DNA of 64,000 nt from Mytilisepta virgata (lineage: Eukaryota > Mollusca > Bivalvia > Mytilida > Mytilidae). Position 1 is the first letter of the stretch, and every line of letters starts with the position of its first letter. The position numbers and the translations under genes are program-made. Below are positions 37,101-46,762 of the stretch, piece by piece. The stretch lies in NCBI GenBank assembly GCA_028015205.1, contig CM051518.1, positions 59,289,978 to 59,353,977 on the forward strand. Direction: 5' to 3'. The notes beneath the pieces are model-generated. The model ran no database searches. It was given only the letters and a program-made list of their open reading frames with translations, and was not told where the DNA came from.

Positions 37101-38358
37101 TGGGGTGTCAAGACTTGGTCGATGTAACGGGCAGCTGTTACGCCATTTCCTCTGCCTGGGCCAAGGTTCTGAAAGATGACTGGACCAAGTTTAACGTTAA
37201 GGCCGATTCCACCCCATACCATGATGCTAGGTCCTCCCCACGCGTCTGTTTCCAGAATGCAGCTGTCTTCGTAACGTTCCCCGCGTCTTCTCCACACTCT
37301 GGTTCTGCCATCGGCTGTTGAAATGCAGTAACGGCTTTCGTCAGAGAAGATGATGTTACGCCATTGTCGATTTCGCCAATTCTGTCGCTGAGTGGCCCAC
37401 TGAAGACGAGCTTGACGGTGTCGAGGAGTAAGAATAGGTCCTCTTGCTGGACGGCGACATCTCATGTTTCTAGCAGCTAATCGCCGACGAACCGTATCAT
37501 CACTTATGGGTCGTCCATGTGTTCCAACAGTGTTTCTGGCAGTTTCGGCAGCTGGGGTGAACCGATTCATCAAATGGTGACGAACAATGCCTCTATTCTG
37601 TCTAGGGGTAGTGACTTGGGGTCTACCACTCCGTGGACGGTCATTTGTGCTGTTTGTTGCATTGTACCGTGTCCGTAGACGTTCAATTGTTCGAACAGCA
37701 CAGTTGAAGTCGTTGGCAATAACTCTGGCAGATTGCCCAGCATCCAATCGACCAATGGCCTGTTCTCTCTGTTGTGGAGTCAGACGTGGCATAGCTTCTG
37801 TGTCAACACTGATACTAACACTCTTTAATTTTCTCCGGCCTTTTATACCCATAAAGCAGCATGAATTTCACGAACATTTAAGATTTAAGAAAAATTACCG
37901 CCAAGTGTGTTCCACGAGCGGTTTTAGGTACGGTCGCTCTACGATATCAACTGAAAATTATTCAACCGAAAATTAATTCACAGGTAATTTAATCTTACCT
38001 GGTGATGTTATCGTAATACTGATTATATAAAAATCATTAATTAATATTTATTTTGAATTTTGCTAACATTTTGAAAAAGCGACGTTTCTTTTGCGGTTCA
38101 GTATATATAGAAAAACGTGCAAATATTGTATTACATATCCAAATAAATTTTAACATCTCTTCAGCTGAAAAAATATTTACTTCATCATCATTTTGTATTT
38201 ATTTCAGGCCTGTTTGGGTGTATGGAGTTATAGTTGGCAGCGCTATTGTTCTTACGATTTTATTTGTTGCTTTCATATTCTGTATCGGTAAAATAGCAAA
38301 ACGAAGACGTGAAGCCAAGATGCAAGACCTTGCACATAGTGTATTTATGAGATTTTAG
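34188..38358 (+). CDS. Array gene D: divergent six-cysteine type I membrane protein, 3 exons, 118 aa
   Basis: Exons are 34188-34263, 35793-35922 and 38208-38358; donors GTAAGG and GTAAGT, acceptors TTTAG and TTTCAG, phases 1 and 2. Exon 1 (76 nt, two codons longer than the others) is a signal peptide. Exon 2 keeps C-x9-C-x4-CC-x7-C-x9-C but replaces the usual YCDEG with ECYIG and W-[YF]-C with WKC. Exon 3 starts PVW, has a transmembrane helix (VIVGSAIVLTILFVAFIF), then KIAKRRREAKMQDLAH and ends FMRF. AATAAA at 38471. Intron 1 contains a GC-rich minisatellite and an endonuclease fragment; intron 2 holds a 1.5 kb Tc1 element on the opposite strand, ending about 100 bp before the exon 3 acceptor. 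Most divergent member; function unknown. Confidence 0.83.
34459..34528 (+). repeat. GC-rich minisatellite (GGGCGGGCGGAC)
   Basis: About 70 bp of GGGC/GGAC repeats in an otherwise AT-rich intron; G-runs on the + strand could form G-quadruplexes. Confidence 0.9.
34540..34870 (+). repeat. Two tandem units of about 160 bp
   Basis: GTCCGTGYRATAACTTATGAACTG through CAGGAGTTATGGTTCT occurs twice (about 34540-34675 and 34701-34860). The second has a small internal duplication of TTCACCGTTCCGATATTGACG. It directly follows the GC-rich minisatellite and appears to be part of the same dispersed element. Confidence 0.75.
34893..35174 (+). pseudogene. Endonuclease/exonuclease-phosphatase domain fragment
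   Basis: An open stretch of about 93 codons with LLGDINIDQF (GDxN motif), DYHSFIDHTYI and a terminal SYWSDHKILW (SDH motif). These match the C-terminal half of the EEP nuclease fold found in LINE and Helentron-type elements. It lacks the N-terminal catalytic part and any RT, and lies in intron 1 of gene D. Probably a dead transposon fragment. Confidence 0.6.
36565..38103 (-). mobile_element. Tc1-like DNA transposon, copy 1
   Basis: A 1539 bp element with terminal inverted repeats starting [CT]ACTGAACCGCAAAAGAAACG and TA on both sides (36563-36564 and 38104-38105), the Tc1/mariner target duplication. The transposase is on the minus strand. It lies wholly in intron 2 of gene D. Copy 2 at 51542-53061 is nearly identical, implying recent activity. 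Confidence 0.93.
36755..37792 (-). CDS. Tc1-like transposase (DD34E), copy 1, 345 aa
   Basis: Start chosen at MPRLTPQQ; a longer in-frame start 20 codons upstream exists but overlaps the TATA-like GGTATAAAAGGCC promoter sequence. Residues 1-115 form the paired-like DNA-binding region with an SGRPQ linker. Catalytic residues: D151 (FSDES), D247 (QQDNARAH) and E282 (NPIEHLWDE), giving 34 residues between the last two. WGG motifs at 193-195 and SPDLNP are intact. Length is normal for Tc1 transposases. It cuts and pastes the surrounding element at TA sites. No frameshift, so it is potentially active. Its GC content is clearly higher than the host sequence. Confidence 0.95.
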   Translation of the reverse strand: MPRLTPQQREQAIGRLDAGQSARVIANDFNCAVRTIERLRTRYNATNSTNDRPRSGRPQVTTPRQNRGIVRHHLMNRFTPAAETARNTVGTHGRPISDDTVRRRLAARNMRCRRPARGPILTPRHRQARLQWATQRQNWRNRQWRNIIFSDESRYCISTADGRTRVWRRRGERYEDSCILETDAWGGPSIMVWGGIGLNVKLGPVIFQNLGPGRGNGVTAARYIDQVLTPHVQPHFARHQNKTFQQDNARAHTARATRDFLQQNNINVMDWPALSPDLNPIEHLWDEVQRRLNNEQPSPTTAAELSQAFQRVWARIPMAFINRLINSMYRRCAAVIGAGGGHTRY

Positions 38359-38479
38359 AATGCAACTTTGATGAATGAATGCGTCTTTATTTTATGTATG
38401 TATTGCGCTGTCTCGGTATAATTATCACCCTTATTTGTGTATATTTGTTATAACGCGATTTTGAATATCTAATAAAGGC

Positions 38480-40970
38480 AATTTTGATTCATCCGTATCA
38501 TGCACCCTTCACAAAAATCCGTATCGTACCCTGATAAGGAACGTCTTTAGTCATATTTACGGCGTTATCTGCATCATTGTAACCGACGACCACGTCATCC
38601 ATGCTGCTTCTAGAGTATCCTTATCCAAACTACTGTCATTTTTCGGCAATATTTCAATTTTACATTACAATGTACTTTTTGTTTCAAATAGCCGTAATTA
38701 ATTATTATCTAAAATGCCTCAAATATTTTATGAGAGTATATTTTTCATTTGGTCTGTGCAATTCATTGATTTTTACGGTCACCAAAAACAAATGTGACGT
38801 TGCTCAGTATGTGAAAGTTTTCTTTCCAAGAGCATGAAGAGTTTGATTCATGTTGATTTTTACGACATAGCTAATTGTTAAGTAAAATTTACAGCATTAA
38901 AGGAAAGTACCTAGGTTTTCATCAGGAAATCATGGTACACACAGTAGAGACTGACATTACGTCATAACAATATTCTTCTACGTTAATATTAACATTTTGC
39001 TGTTTATAACACAAATGACAGGAAAAAAAACTTCAAAGCGGATTTGGGGTACCGTGTGCTCCATACAGCCTTTCGATTAGCTACCTCTTCAAATGCGATA
39101 TATTTATCCCGCATTTCAGTTTTATGAATTGAATTATTTGTAGCAATTAACTTTAGTCGAACTGGGTCTCGCTTAGCTATATTGGACCTCGGCTTTGCCA
39201 AAAACACTATCCTCGACCCAACATGACAAAAGAAATATACAAATTCCGATTTAATCTCACTATAATATAATAAAAATAAATAGAACTGATGTATTACATG
39301 TATATCTCACTTCCAAATAATACTGAGTGGCACATTTAATCATATGTGAGCGACACAAGCTCGTTGAAGCCCCTTGTATGCATTTACAAGATAAATTAAA
39401 TAAATCCACAATCATGTTAGATCTCTGTTGCATTTAATCTGCATATTTTTATTTGGGACTATTGAGATGTATTTGTATTTTTGGTGTAAAAAGATGGCGA
39501 TTTTTTTGTTTTATCATAAAACTCCTGGAATTTTGTTGCTTTCAATTTTACCCCCTTTTTAATTTTAATCCAGACACTCTTACACAATACAAATGACACT
39601 CTTACACAATACAAATGACACTCTTACACAATGCAAAGGAAGGTGGAATAGGTGAATGTTCATGCACTGTTTTCGAATTTTCTCTGTGAAACGGTTTTTA
39701 AATTCTTGTGCGTGTTTTATCATTATTTCTCGTACACCGAATATTATGTGTGGCGGATTCTGTAATTTATACAACTATTTCACCTGATTACCAAAATATA
39801 AGTGAAATTATATATGTTTTCCATCTCTGAGTTGTTGCATGTCCAGATTCTCTATGTGATCCACACAGTCAAAATGATAACAGTAGTTGACAGCACATTA
39901 TTTTTTTTTTCGCTTACCACTCCAATAGTATTCCAGCAGATGTTCGAGAATCAGTAATTGTAATACAGATAGCTTTCAGATAAGCATTACGGTTAAATTG
40001 AACAGTCACTTTCCTTAAGAATCTTGGAATACTTTACTCTGCGTTTGGAGATTATCTAAAGAATAAAGCAAGAATTAACAGAAAAATACAAACATAGCAC
40101 GACGTGCTTATGTCCAGCAATGATGCTAACATCCCACAGGTTACAGGCATTGTTTACCTTTGTAAAGATTGATTTTTCATTATTTCAAAAAGATGTATAT
40201 TTGTTTACTGGGCCCTTCAGAAAAAAATTCTCTACCACTTTGTAGAACGTAGGAAGATAACAAAGGTATATATGTATTATTTGCAAATCCAAGACTTCAA
40301 TTTGTTTGAAAAATTTTTGTTGTTATGTCTTAATTGTCTTTTATAAAAGTGTCGTGTTAATGCAATACGTTTTACAAAACGTTTCGAAAACGTTTAAAAC
40401 AAATGAACGCTACCGTTCCCTAAAACGTTTTAGAAAACGCATTACATGTGAACACACCATAATTTTTCCATACTTCTGAAAATTCAAGGAAAATTGATAT
40501 ATTTCATAACCCTTATTTTTCAACACTTGCAAAATGGTCCTTATTACGTGTTTATTTCGTCTTCCTAAACCATTTAAACCATATTTTAAAAAATTATTGA
40601 AAAAAATAACGATTGTAAGTAAACTTTATCGATTTTTTCCTACCTGAAAGTTTACGTTAGAAATCCTAAACAAATTCGGAATGTACATGAGTATTCGCGT
40701 TTTTTTTTATTTCATTTGCGTTAAATAGAAACACTCTTGCACGCTTTGAAATAAGAATTCGAATATTTCCTTATGATTGTTTTGGAGAATTGTGTTTGTC
40801 TCAGCTTAACTCCTTTCTTCAGACCTAAAGTTTTCCGTCAGTTTGTAGATTTGTAGAATTTGTATGTATTACCCCACTTTCTAATTAAATTTCGTGGGTA
40901 TCCTCCAGTGAATTACCACACATAATCATAAGCATGTTGCCTTGTTTCAAATTTAGCTCTTTGAACTATT
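38480..40970. other. Intergenic, no gene recognised
   Basis: AT-rich. A 22 bp unit (GACACTCTTACACAATACAA...) is repeated three times at 39573-39638, and palindrome-like AAACGTTTT segments occur at 40370-40440. No ORF with a recognisable product and no array exon. Confidence 0.45.
39573..39638 (+). repeat. Three copies of a 22 bp tandem repeat
   Basis: Units start at 39573, 39595 and 39617; the third has one or two substitutions. Confidence 0.9.
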
Positions 40971-40985
40971 GTCACATTGGGGGTA

Positions 40986-41187
40986 CGCTGGGGTTGTGAG
41001 TTCGAATCTCACCTGTGGCGGGGTGTGTTCGACTCCGATCTTAATTGACAAGGATTGCCAATTTTCCTACCGGAGGTGGGTGGTTCTCTCCGGGTACTCC
41101 GGCTTCCTCCACCAATAAAAACTGGCCGCCGCGAAATGGCCAAAAATGTGCTGAAAACGGCGTTAAACCCCAACTAAACAAACAAAC
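40986..41187 (+). mobile_element. tRNA-derived SINE with target duplication
   Basis: A 202 bp element with B-box-like GAGTTCGAATCTC, a central CTCCGGGTACTCCGGCTTCC domain, a GCGTTAAAC 3' region and an (AAAC)n tail. It is flanked by a perfect 12 bp duplication, ACATTGGGGGTA, at 40974-40985 and 41188-41199, which proves retroposition at this site. A minus-strand copy lies at 7851-8055. Confidence 0.88.
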
Positions 41188-41341
41188 ACATTGGGGGTAT
41201 TTTGCCCTTGTTCTTGAAACCATCGTGATGCCAATAGTCCAGAACTGCTAGTTTGACGAGCGAAGATTTTGAAGGACTATAAATTATGTTATATGTTCGT
41301 GGAAATGAAATTTGTTTTTCAATGATTATATCTAATGTTAA

Positions 41342-41710
41342 GGATGCTCGCTGGTCATGTTTTGGTCTTTTTGTCAGATTTTAGGAATCCTCGGGTTTTA
41401 TCCATTTCTTAAACATGAAATTTTTTGCCTATGATTTTATAATTCAATAATATATACCTTAAAAAGGTATTTGACAAATTTTTATGAAATCCTTTTTATT
41501 TTTTCATACATTTTTGAGAGTTGTCAATGCAAAGACAAAGACAAATCCAGAGAAAACCCATTTCCTGCAAATTTTCAAGGCCTTATAGCTCTAAAATGAG
41601 CACATGAACCTATCTCTTTTCTTGCTTATTTGTTTACTATTCATATGTTCTCTCAAACTAAAACACCTATTTCAAATCCTATTTATTTCCTATTAGACCA
41701 GCGATCATCC
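41342..41710 (-). mobile_element. TTAA-flanked MITE (copy 2, reverse orientation)
   Basis: Reverse complement of the 32410-32798 element, 369 bp, with terminal inverted repeats GGATGCTCGCTGGTC / GGATGATCGCTGGTC and TTAA at 41338-41341 and 41711-41714. No coding capacity. Confidence 0.75.
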
Positions 41711-42836
41711 TTAAAAGACTACTAGAAGATAAAAAATACAACAAGAGCTCCAGAAGGTGAAAATTCAATGTAAAAGTAGATTCACGTAGATTTTGAGTTT
41801 TAGCGACAGTATTCGACCGGCAAATATGAGAGCCTTATCTAGTTTTACAGTTAAACCAAGAACATTCTGACCCTTCTTTCTGAATTATGCACCGTCCAAT
41901 TTTTGCATTTCTACACAGCGGTCACCGTATAGTAATCATACTGTATTGGCTTTTATAGTACTATTTATACACCAGAGTGTCAAGATATATAAGGGGAAGG
42001 TTTGGATATCCATAAAACCGGTTTAACCCTACCCTACCCTCAGTGTCAGTACCAAGTCAGACCATTATGACTCAGTACGGACTCAGTCTTGTCCTGCGTT
42101 TCAAAGAGTCAGGATCTTTTTTTTTCTTCCTGCTTGTAAACAAGACCGTATTTGCCGAACCGTTGGGCAATTTTAACTTTTAACTTTTTTTTTGTTTTGT
42201 TATTATTTTGCATTTTGGTTTTGTTCGGTTTTTATATATAAATACGTTTTAGTCGTTCTATGCCCTTTTAACGCCTCACCATTTCCATTTATATTCTTTG
42301 TAAATCTAATGCACATTGTACATATAATTCTTCTGTACATGTGTATCAGAAAACCACATAAAATACCTAGACACGATTATAACAACCAAATTATACACTA
42401 TTAGCGAGCACAGCGAGCGCTATAGGAGCATATGCATTTTCTACATATTGGTCATTTAGAAAAGTCTTTGTTTAATAGGGGCAGCCATATCGTGCTATAT
42501 ACTAAGCTAAAAAAAGTTTCGTTCGCCGGAAATGGAAGTCAGGTAAATAACTTGTTTCAAATTATAATTTTAGAGTCAGAATCGGGATACCGGAAATGAG
42601 TTTCTGGAAAGGGTTATTGCTGTGCTCGCCTCATTGGCCACGCCTACAGCATATTACATTTGATTTTCTTTACATCACTTCAGTACATGTTTACATGTAC
42701 TTGTTAGGGAGCGGTAAATCAATGATCAAAACACAAGTTTAACATGGCAAGTTCTATTGCAACCGTGGAGAAATTCGTTTTACTAGTATAGGTTAATACA
42801 TGTGGTAAGAAATCTTTTTTTATACACTACGGTAAA
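41711..42836 (+). repeat. Local duplication unit 1 (promoter plus first exon)
   Basis: Homologous to unit 2, which starts at about 42886 and continues to 44094, resuming after an inserted retrotransposon at 48392-48530. Shared markers are AAGACTACTAGAAG, GTGTCARGATATATAAGG, GGTTTAACCCTAC and TTTACATCACTTC, then the exon-1 region. Unit 1 has about 260 bp (42390-42650) missing from unit 2. Unit 2 carries a solo LTR and the Ngaro-like element, both absent from unit 1, so unit 1 supplies the empty sites. Confidence 0.8.
42744..42804 (+). pseudogene. Broken first exon of the array family
   Basis: ATGGCAAGTTCTATT matches exon 1 of gene E. A substitution and small deletion turn the following codons into an in-frame TAG at 42789, but the donor context ACATGTG|GTAAGA is kept at 42804/42805. 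No exon 2 or 3 lies between here and gene E. A relic of the duplicated promoter and first exon. Confidence 0.8.
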
Positions 42837-43340
42837 ACATACATAAAAATAAAAGGAACTGAGGTATACGTCACGGTCACAACTAATGTTTAAAGACTAC
42901 TAGAAGGCACGAAATACAACCAGAGTTCCAGAAGGTGAAAATTCAATGTAAACTGTAGATTGCAGTTTTACACAGCGGTCTCCTTATGATATTCATACTG
43001 TATTGGCTTTATAGTACGTTTTATACACGAGAGTGTCAGGATATATAAGGAGGAGGTTTGGGTATCCATTAAACCGGTTTAACCCTACTCTTTTCAGTGC
43101 CAACACCAAGGCAGACCATTATGACTCAGTACGGACTCAGTCTTGCCCTGGGTTTCAAAGATTCAGCATCTTTTTTTCTTGTTCCTGCTTGTGAACAAGA
43201 CCATATTGTCCGAAACGTTAGGCAATTTTAACTTTTAACTTTTTTTGTTATGCTATTATTTTGCACTTAGTTTTGTTCTTCTTTTGTTTTTTATACATTT
43301 TAGTCGTTCTATGCCATTTTAACGGCTCACCATTTCCATT

Positions 43341-43934
43341 TGTTACGGCCGAAATCACCTTTAAATTGTAGCCAACAAAAGACACAAATCAATAATAAAA
43401 TTTAACAAGATTTATTATATACAAGTTTACAAAAAAAATATCATACAAACTAAAATGTCAACTTAACTGTTCAAAATCCTTAGTCTTTTCTTAATCCGGA
43501 ATTCTTCTCGTCACTGTTGTGGGAATCCAAACGGAATATTATATCCAATCAGTCACAATCTAGTATGATGTAACGTAAATAAAAGTGTGTCAAGTTTGAT
43601 GTGTGTAACGGTAATAAAAGTGCGTCAATCCAACAGCTGAGAACACAAGAATATATATAACAGTGACGGAAACTTCTGGAATACGGTAGAAGTTCGAATC
43701 ACACCAGAATTATTACGTAAGTCAAATAGAAAGTTCTAGTCATTCCATCAGTATCTATTATTGTTCCAGTGATTTCTAAACTGCGCAGTTATAACATTAT
43801 TTGGTAAACAACTAAGTATTATGTAAACATATTATATATGTTATAAGGCTACGCAAAACAAATTAGGCCAAGATAAATAAACATAATAAAACAATATCAT
43901 ATCAAAATAAATATAATAATACAATATCATAACA
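43341..43934. mobile_element. Solo LTR with 4-bp target duplication
   Basis: A 594 bp insertion starting TGTTACGGCC and ending ATCATAACA, giving TGTTA...TAACA termini, flanked by CATT at 43337-43340 and 43935-43938. The paralogous site in unit 1 (near 42280, TTTCCATTTATATTC) lacks it and has a single CATT. Terminal dinucleotides and target length suit an LTR retrotransposon (Ty3 type most likely, inferred); no internal genes remain. Confidence 0.78.
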
Positions 43935-44091
43935 CATTTATATTCCTTGTAAATCTAATGCACATTGTTGATGTAATTCTGCTGTATATTTTACATCTAT
44001 GTATCAGAAAACCACATAAAATACCTGGACACGATTATAACAACCACATTTGAAAGTATTACATTTGATTTTCTTTACATCACTTCTGTAC

Positions 44092-44239
44092 ATGAATTTC
44101 TTTTTGTTTTAAAGTTTATTTTGTCTTTTCTTTGGCGCAAGTTTTTCTTTGGTAATTCGGTTCGACTATATATAAGCTTTCTCGCGCCCTTTTCATTTCA
44201 TCGAGATTTGTTCACACCAAACTAGTTCGACAACTTTAT
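44092..44239 (+). repeat. Split direct repeat A1 with promoter
   Basis: 148 bp, repeated as A2 at 48008-48155 with very few differences. It contains CGACTATATATAAGC (44164-44176), a TATA-like box about 70 bp before the gag ATG at 44245, so A1 is the likely element promoter. Confidence 0.88.
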
Positions 44240-44244
44240 AAGTA

Positions 44245-45049
44245 ATGAGCGACGAAGAACCAATCGTCCGTGAACCTTCTGTACAAATAAGCGATGAGAG
44301 AAGTCGAGACGACCCAACGTTAAATTCTTCAGAAAGATTTTCACCAGAAGATGCCCTTGCTTTGTTTTCACGCCAGCTAGATTCAGCTTTAGACAAACAC
44401 AAAAAGCAGCTTTTCGATGAGATAGATTTGAAGATTGGTTCCCAAACCGCTGATAGAAACAACCGTCCTTCCGTGACCACACCCAAATTTAAATTTGAAG
44501 GTAATGCTAAGCAGTATGAATTCAACGCTCTCCGGCTTGACGAAGTAACCAAGGCAAAATCTTTCCTCGCGCGAGGTTCTTACAGTGCCGCAGTAAAACT
44601 TCTGGATCAGGCAGAAAAATCTCTTAAGGAACGCAATAAAATCGTTCGTATTGCTGATAAATATGGTTGGGATACAGTAGAGGAATACGTCGATGATCCC
44701 CTCACTGATAATACCGACGACGCAACAAAACTGCGACAGGCGGAATACAGAGCAAAACTTAAACGCAAGGAAAAAGCACGTCAAAAGGCATCCACGTACT
44801 ACAGAGTTCCAGATAATGAGAAGGGTATGGTGTCTGACCATTTTTCGTAGGCCTGGCGCAACACTTACAGACGAATCACTTAGAAAAGGATACAACGCAA
44901 CAGGTGCAAGGAACGTCTACAGTCAGGCGGAATATTACGGAGGGAAGAAGCCGGAGCCTACCAGATGTTATTACTGTAACGGAGAAGGACACTGGGCTTA
45001 CCAGTGCCCTAGGAAAGCAGCCAAGTATCCACCTGGAAAACAACAATGA
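44245..45049 (+). pseudogene. Gag-like protein of the Ngaro element, frame broken
   Basis: Starts MSDEEPIVREPSVQ at 44245 and runs 201 codons to TAG at 44850. The continuation in another frame (RRPGATLTDESLRKGYNATG) runs from about 44845 to 45049 and carries one CCHC zinc knuckle, CYYCNGEGHWAYQC. Together about 265 residues are recognisable. The first part is acidic and helical with a KHKKQLFDEIDLKI segment. Either a programmed frameshift or a disabling indel near 44840; a disabling mutation seems more likely because no slippery site is obvious. It would form the nucleoprotein particle that packages element RNA. Confidence 0.7.
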
Positions 45050-46485
45050 AGAAACAGTTAAGTATAATTATTTTACTTTTCATGAACAAGAACACGAATA
45101 TGAAAACTCAAACCAAGTTTCAAAAAAGTTTTCAGTCGGTAGTTTATTTGAAAATTTCCTTTTTTGGGTCGACACACTGAAAGCTAACAGTTTCGTATTA
45201 AATGTGATTTCTAGCGGTTATTTAATTCCGTTTTACAAAATCCCTCCCTCGGCTCATTTCAGTAATAACAGTTCAGCCTTAAGGCATTCTTCGTTTGTTA
45301 AGTGTGCTATTATTAAGTTATTGGAAACGGGAGCTGCAGTAGAGTGTAAAGATCACATACCATTAGTTATTAATCCTCTCACGGTGTCAGTAAATAGTTC
45401 GGGTAAGGAGAGGTTAATTTTAGACTTGCGCCACGTAAACAAGTTTATCGATAAAAGGAAATTCGAAGGCATCCCCGAAGCTTTACAGTACGTTATTGAA
45501 AACGGATTCATGTTTAAATATGATTTGTCCTCTGGCTATCACCATATTTCCATTCACTTAGATCATCAGACTTATTTAGGTTTTGCGTGGAAATTTCAGG
45601 ATACTGTGAAATATTTTGTATTTTGTGCGCTTCCATTTGGTCTCTCCACAGCTGGCCATGTTTTTTCCAGAGTACTTAGGCCGTTAGTCAAACATTGGCG
45701 TTCTCAGGGGTTTCGAATTATCATGTATTTAGACGACGGCTGGGGAGTAGAGTCGAGTTTTGATTCTTGTAAAGCTTTGTCAACTATGGTAAGAAATGAT
45801 CTTTTGTCAGCGGGATTTTTTATCAATGAAGACAAAAGTGTATGGGAACCATCAAAGAGACTTACATGGCTTGGTTTTGTATGGGATTTAAATATCCTCG
45901 AGCTACCTTTGGAAAAAATACTCGTTTTAAGAACGAAATCTTGTACCTTTCAGACGTTACATTAACACCTAGACGTTTAGCTAGGATTACTGGCAAAATC
46001 ATTTCTTTCATGCCAAGTTTAGGAAACATTTTTAGGATTATGAGCAGGAATATGCTCACTTTTTTAATCGTATCTGGAGTCCTTACACTTGCGATGTGTT
46101 TGCAGATGCCAATAACAAGAAGTTAAACACTTTTTATTCGCCCTACTGGTGCCCAGGTACGTCGGGAGTTGACGCATTTGCCCACGATTGGTCAATTTTC
46201 AATTGTTGGATCGTCCCACCCGCTAAATTGATCAGTAGGTCAATTTTACACCTGCCAACGTGTCAAGGTCAAGGTACATTCGTTATACCCAAATGGACAT
46301 CTTCCACGTTCTGGCCTTTATTATGGTCATCAGAAAAGCAGTCTTTTGAACTTTTCGTTAAGAAGTTCATTGAATATGTTAAGCCGACCGGCTTTTTTCA
46401 GAAAGGTTCTGACGTTAACAGCATTTTCGTTGCTGTTCGTTTGACTTTCAACGTTCTTGTTTTACATTTGGATTTCAGGAAATAG
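44904..46485 (+). pseudogene. Reverse transcriptase - RNase H of the Ngaro element, frame broken
   Basis: The RT frame runs to 45965, overlapping the end of gag in another frame. Motifs in order: LILDLRHVNKF, KYDLSSGYHHISI (motif A), ALPFGLSTAGHVF (motif B), IMYLDDG (motif C) and RLTWLGFVWDL. After 45900 the reading moves to a second frame (TPRRLARITGKIISF) and then a third from about 46096 (FADANNKKLN, SPYWCPGTSGVDAFAHDW), which is the RNase H and following region typical of DIRS-like pol. Two frame changes, so the polyprotein is interrupted. It would copy element RNA into cDNA. Confidence 0.8.
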
Positions 46486-46543
46486 TTTATTTCTCGCAGT
46501 GATCAGATTATTTTGGGGTCAACAATTTGTATATGTTTATCTT

Positions 46544-46656
46544 TCCCGTTATGGGACCATTGATTCAGAATCCCGTTATGGGATAATTTTAAACCCGTGA
46601 TGGGTATACATAATGTATTTGTTTTCCCGTGATGGGATTTTTTCCCCGTGAAGGGG
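46544..46656 (+). repeat. Five CCCGT[TG]ATGGG palindrome-like motifs inside the Ngaro element
   Basis: CCCGTTATGGG at 46544 and 46572, CCCGTGATGGG at 46594 and 46626, and CCCCGTGAAGGGG at 46644, in the spacer between RNase H and recombinase ORFs. Each is a near-perfect inverted repeat, and a related CCTGTTATAGG follows at 46682. They could be protein-binding sites or RNA hairpins; the role is unknown. Confidence 0.8.
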
Positions 46657-46762
46657 TAGTGTTGGGCAGAATACTTATATTTCCTGTTATAGGAATTTCT
46701 TACTTCTGTTATGGATGTTATTTTTACGGTAATCAAAAAGAAAGTGAATTTCATGATTTTAT

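Noticed and set aside
37037..37321. Open frame of 94 codons opposite the Tc1 transposase (also 52315-52599)
   Set aside because: Antisense shadow of the conserved transposase; it is present in both copies only because the DNA is copied.
41041..41251. ORFs on both strands at the SINE
   Set aside because: They fall inside the SINE with 12 bp target duplications; translation is incidental.
44193..44895. Minus-strand open frames of 86-168 codons over the gag region
   Set aside because: They lie antisense to the Ngaro gag/zinc-knuckle coding region and show no motif of their own.
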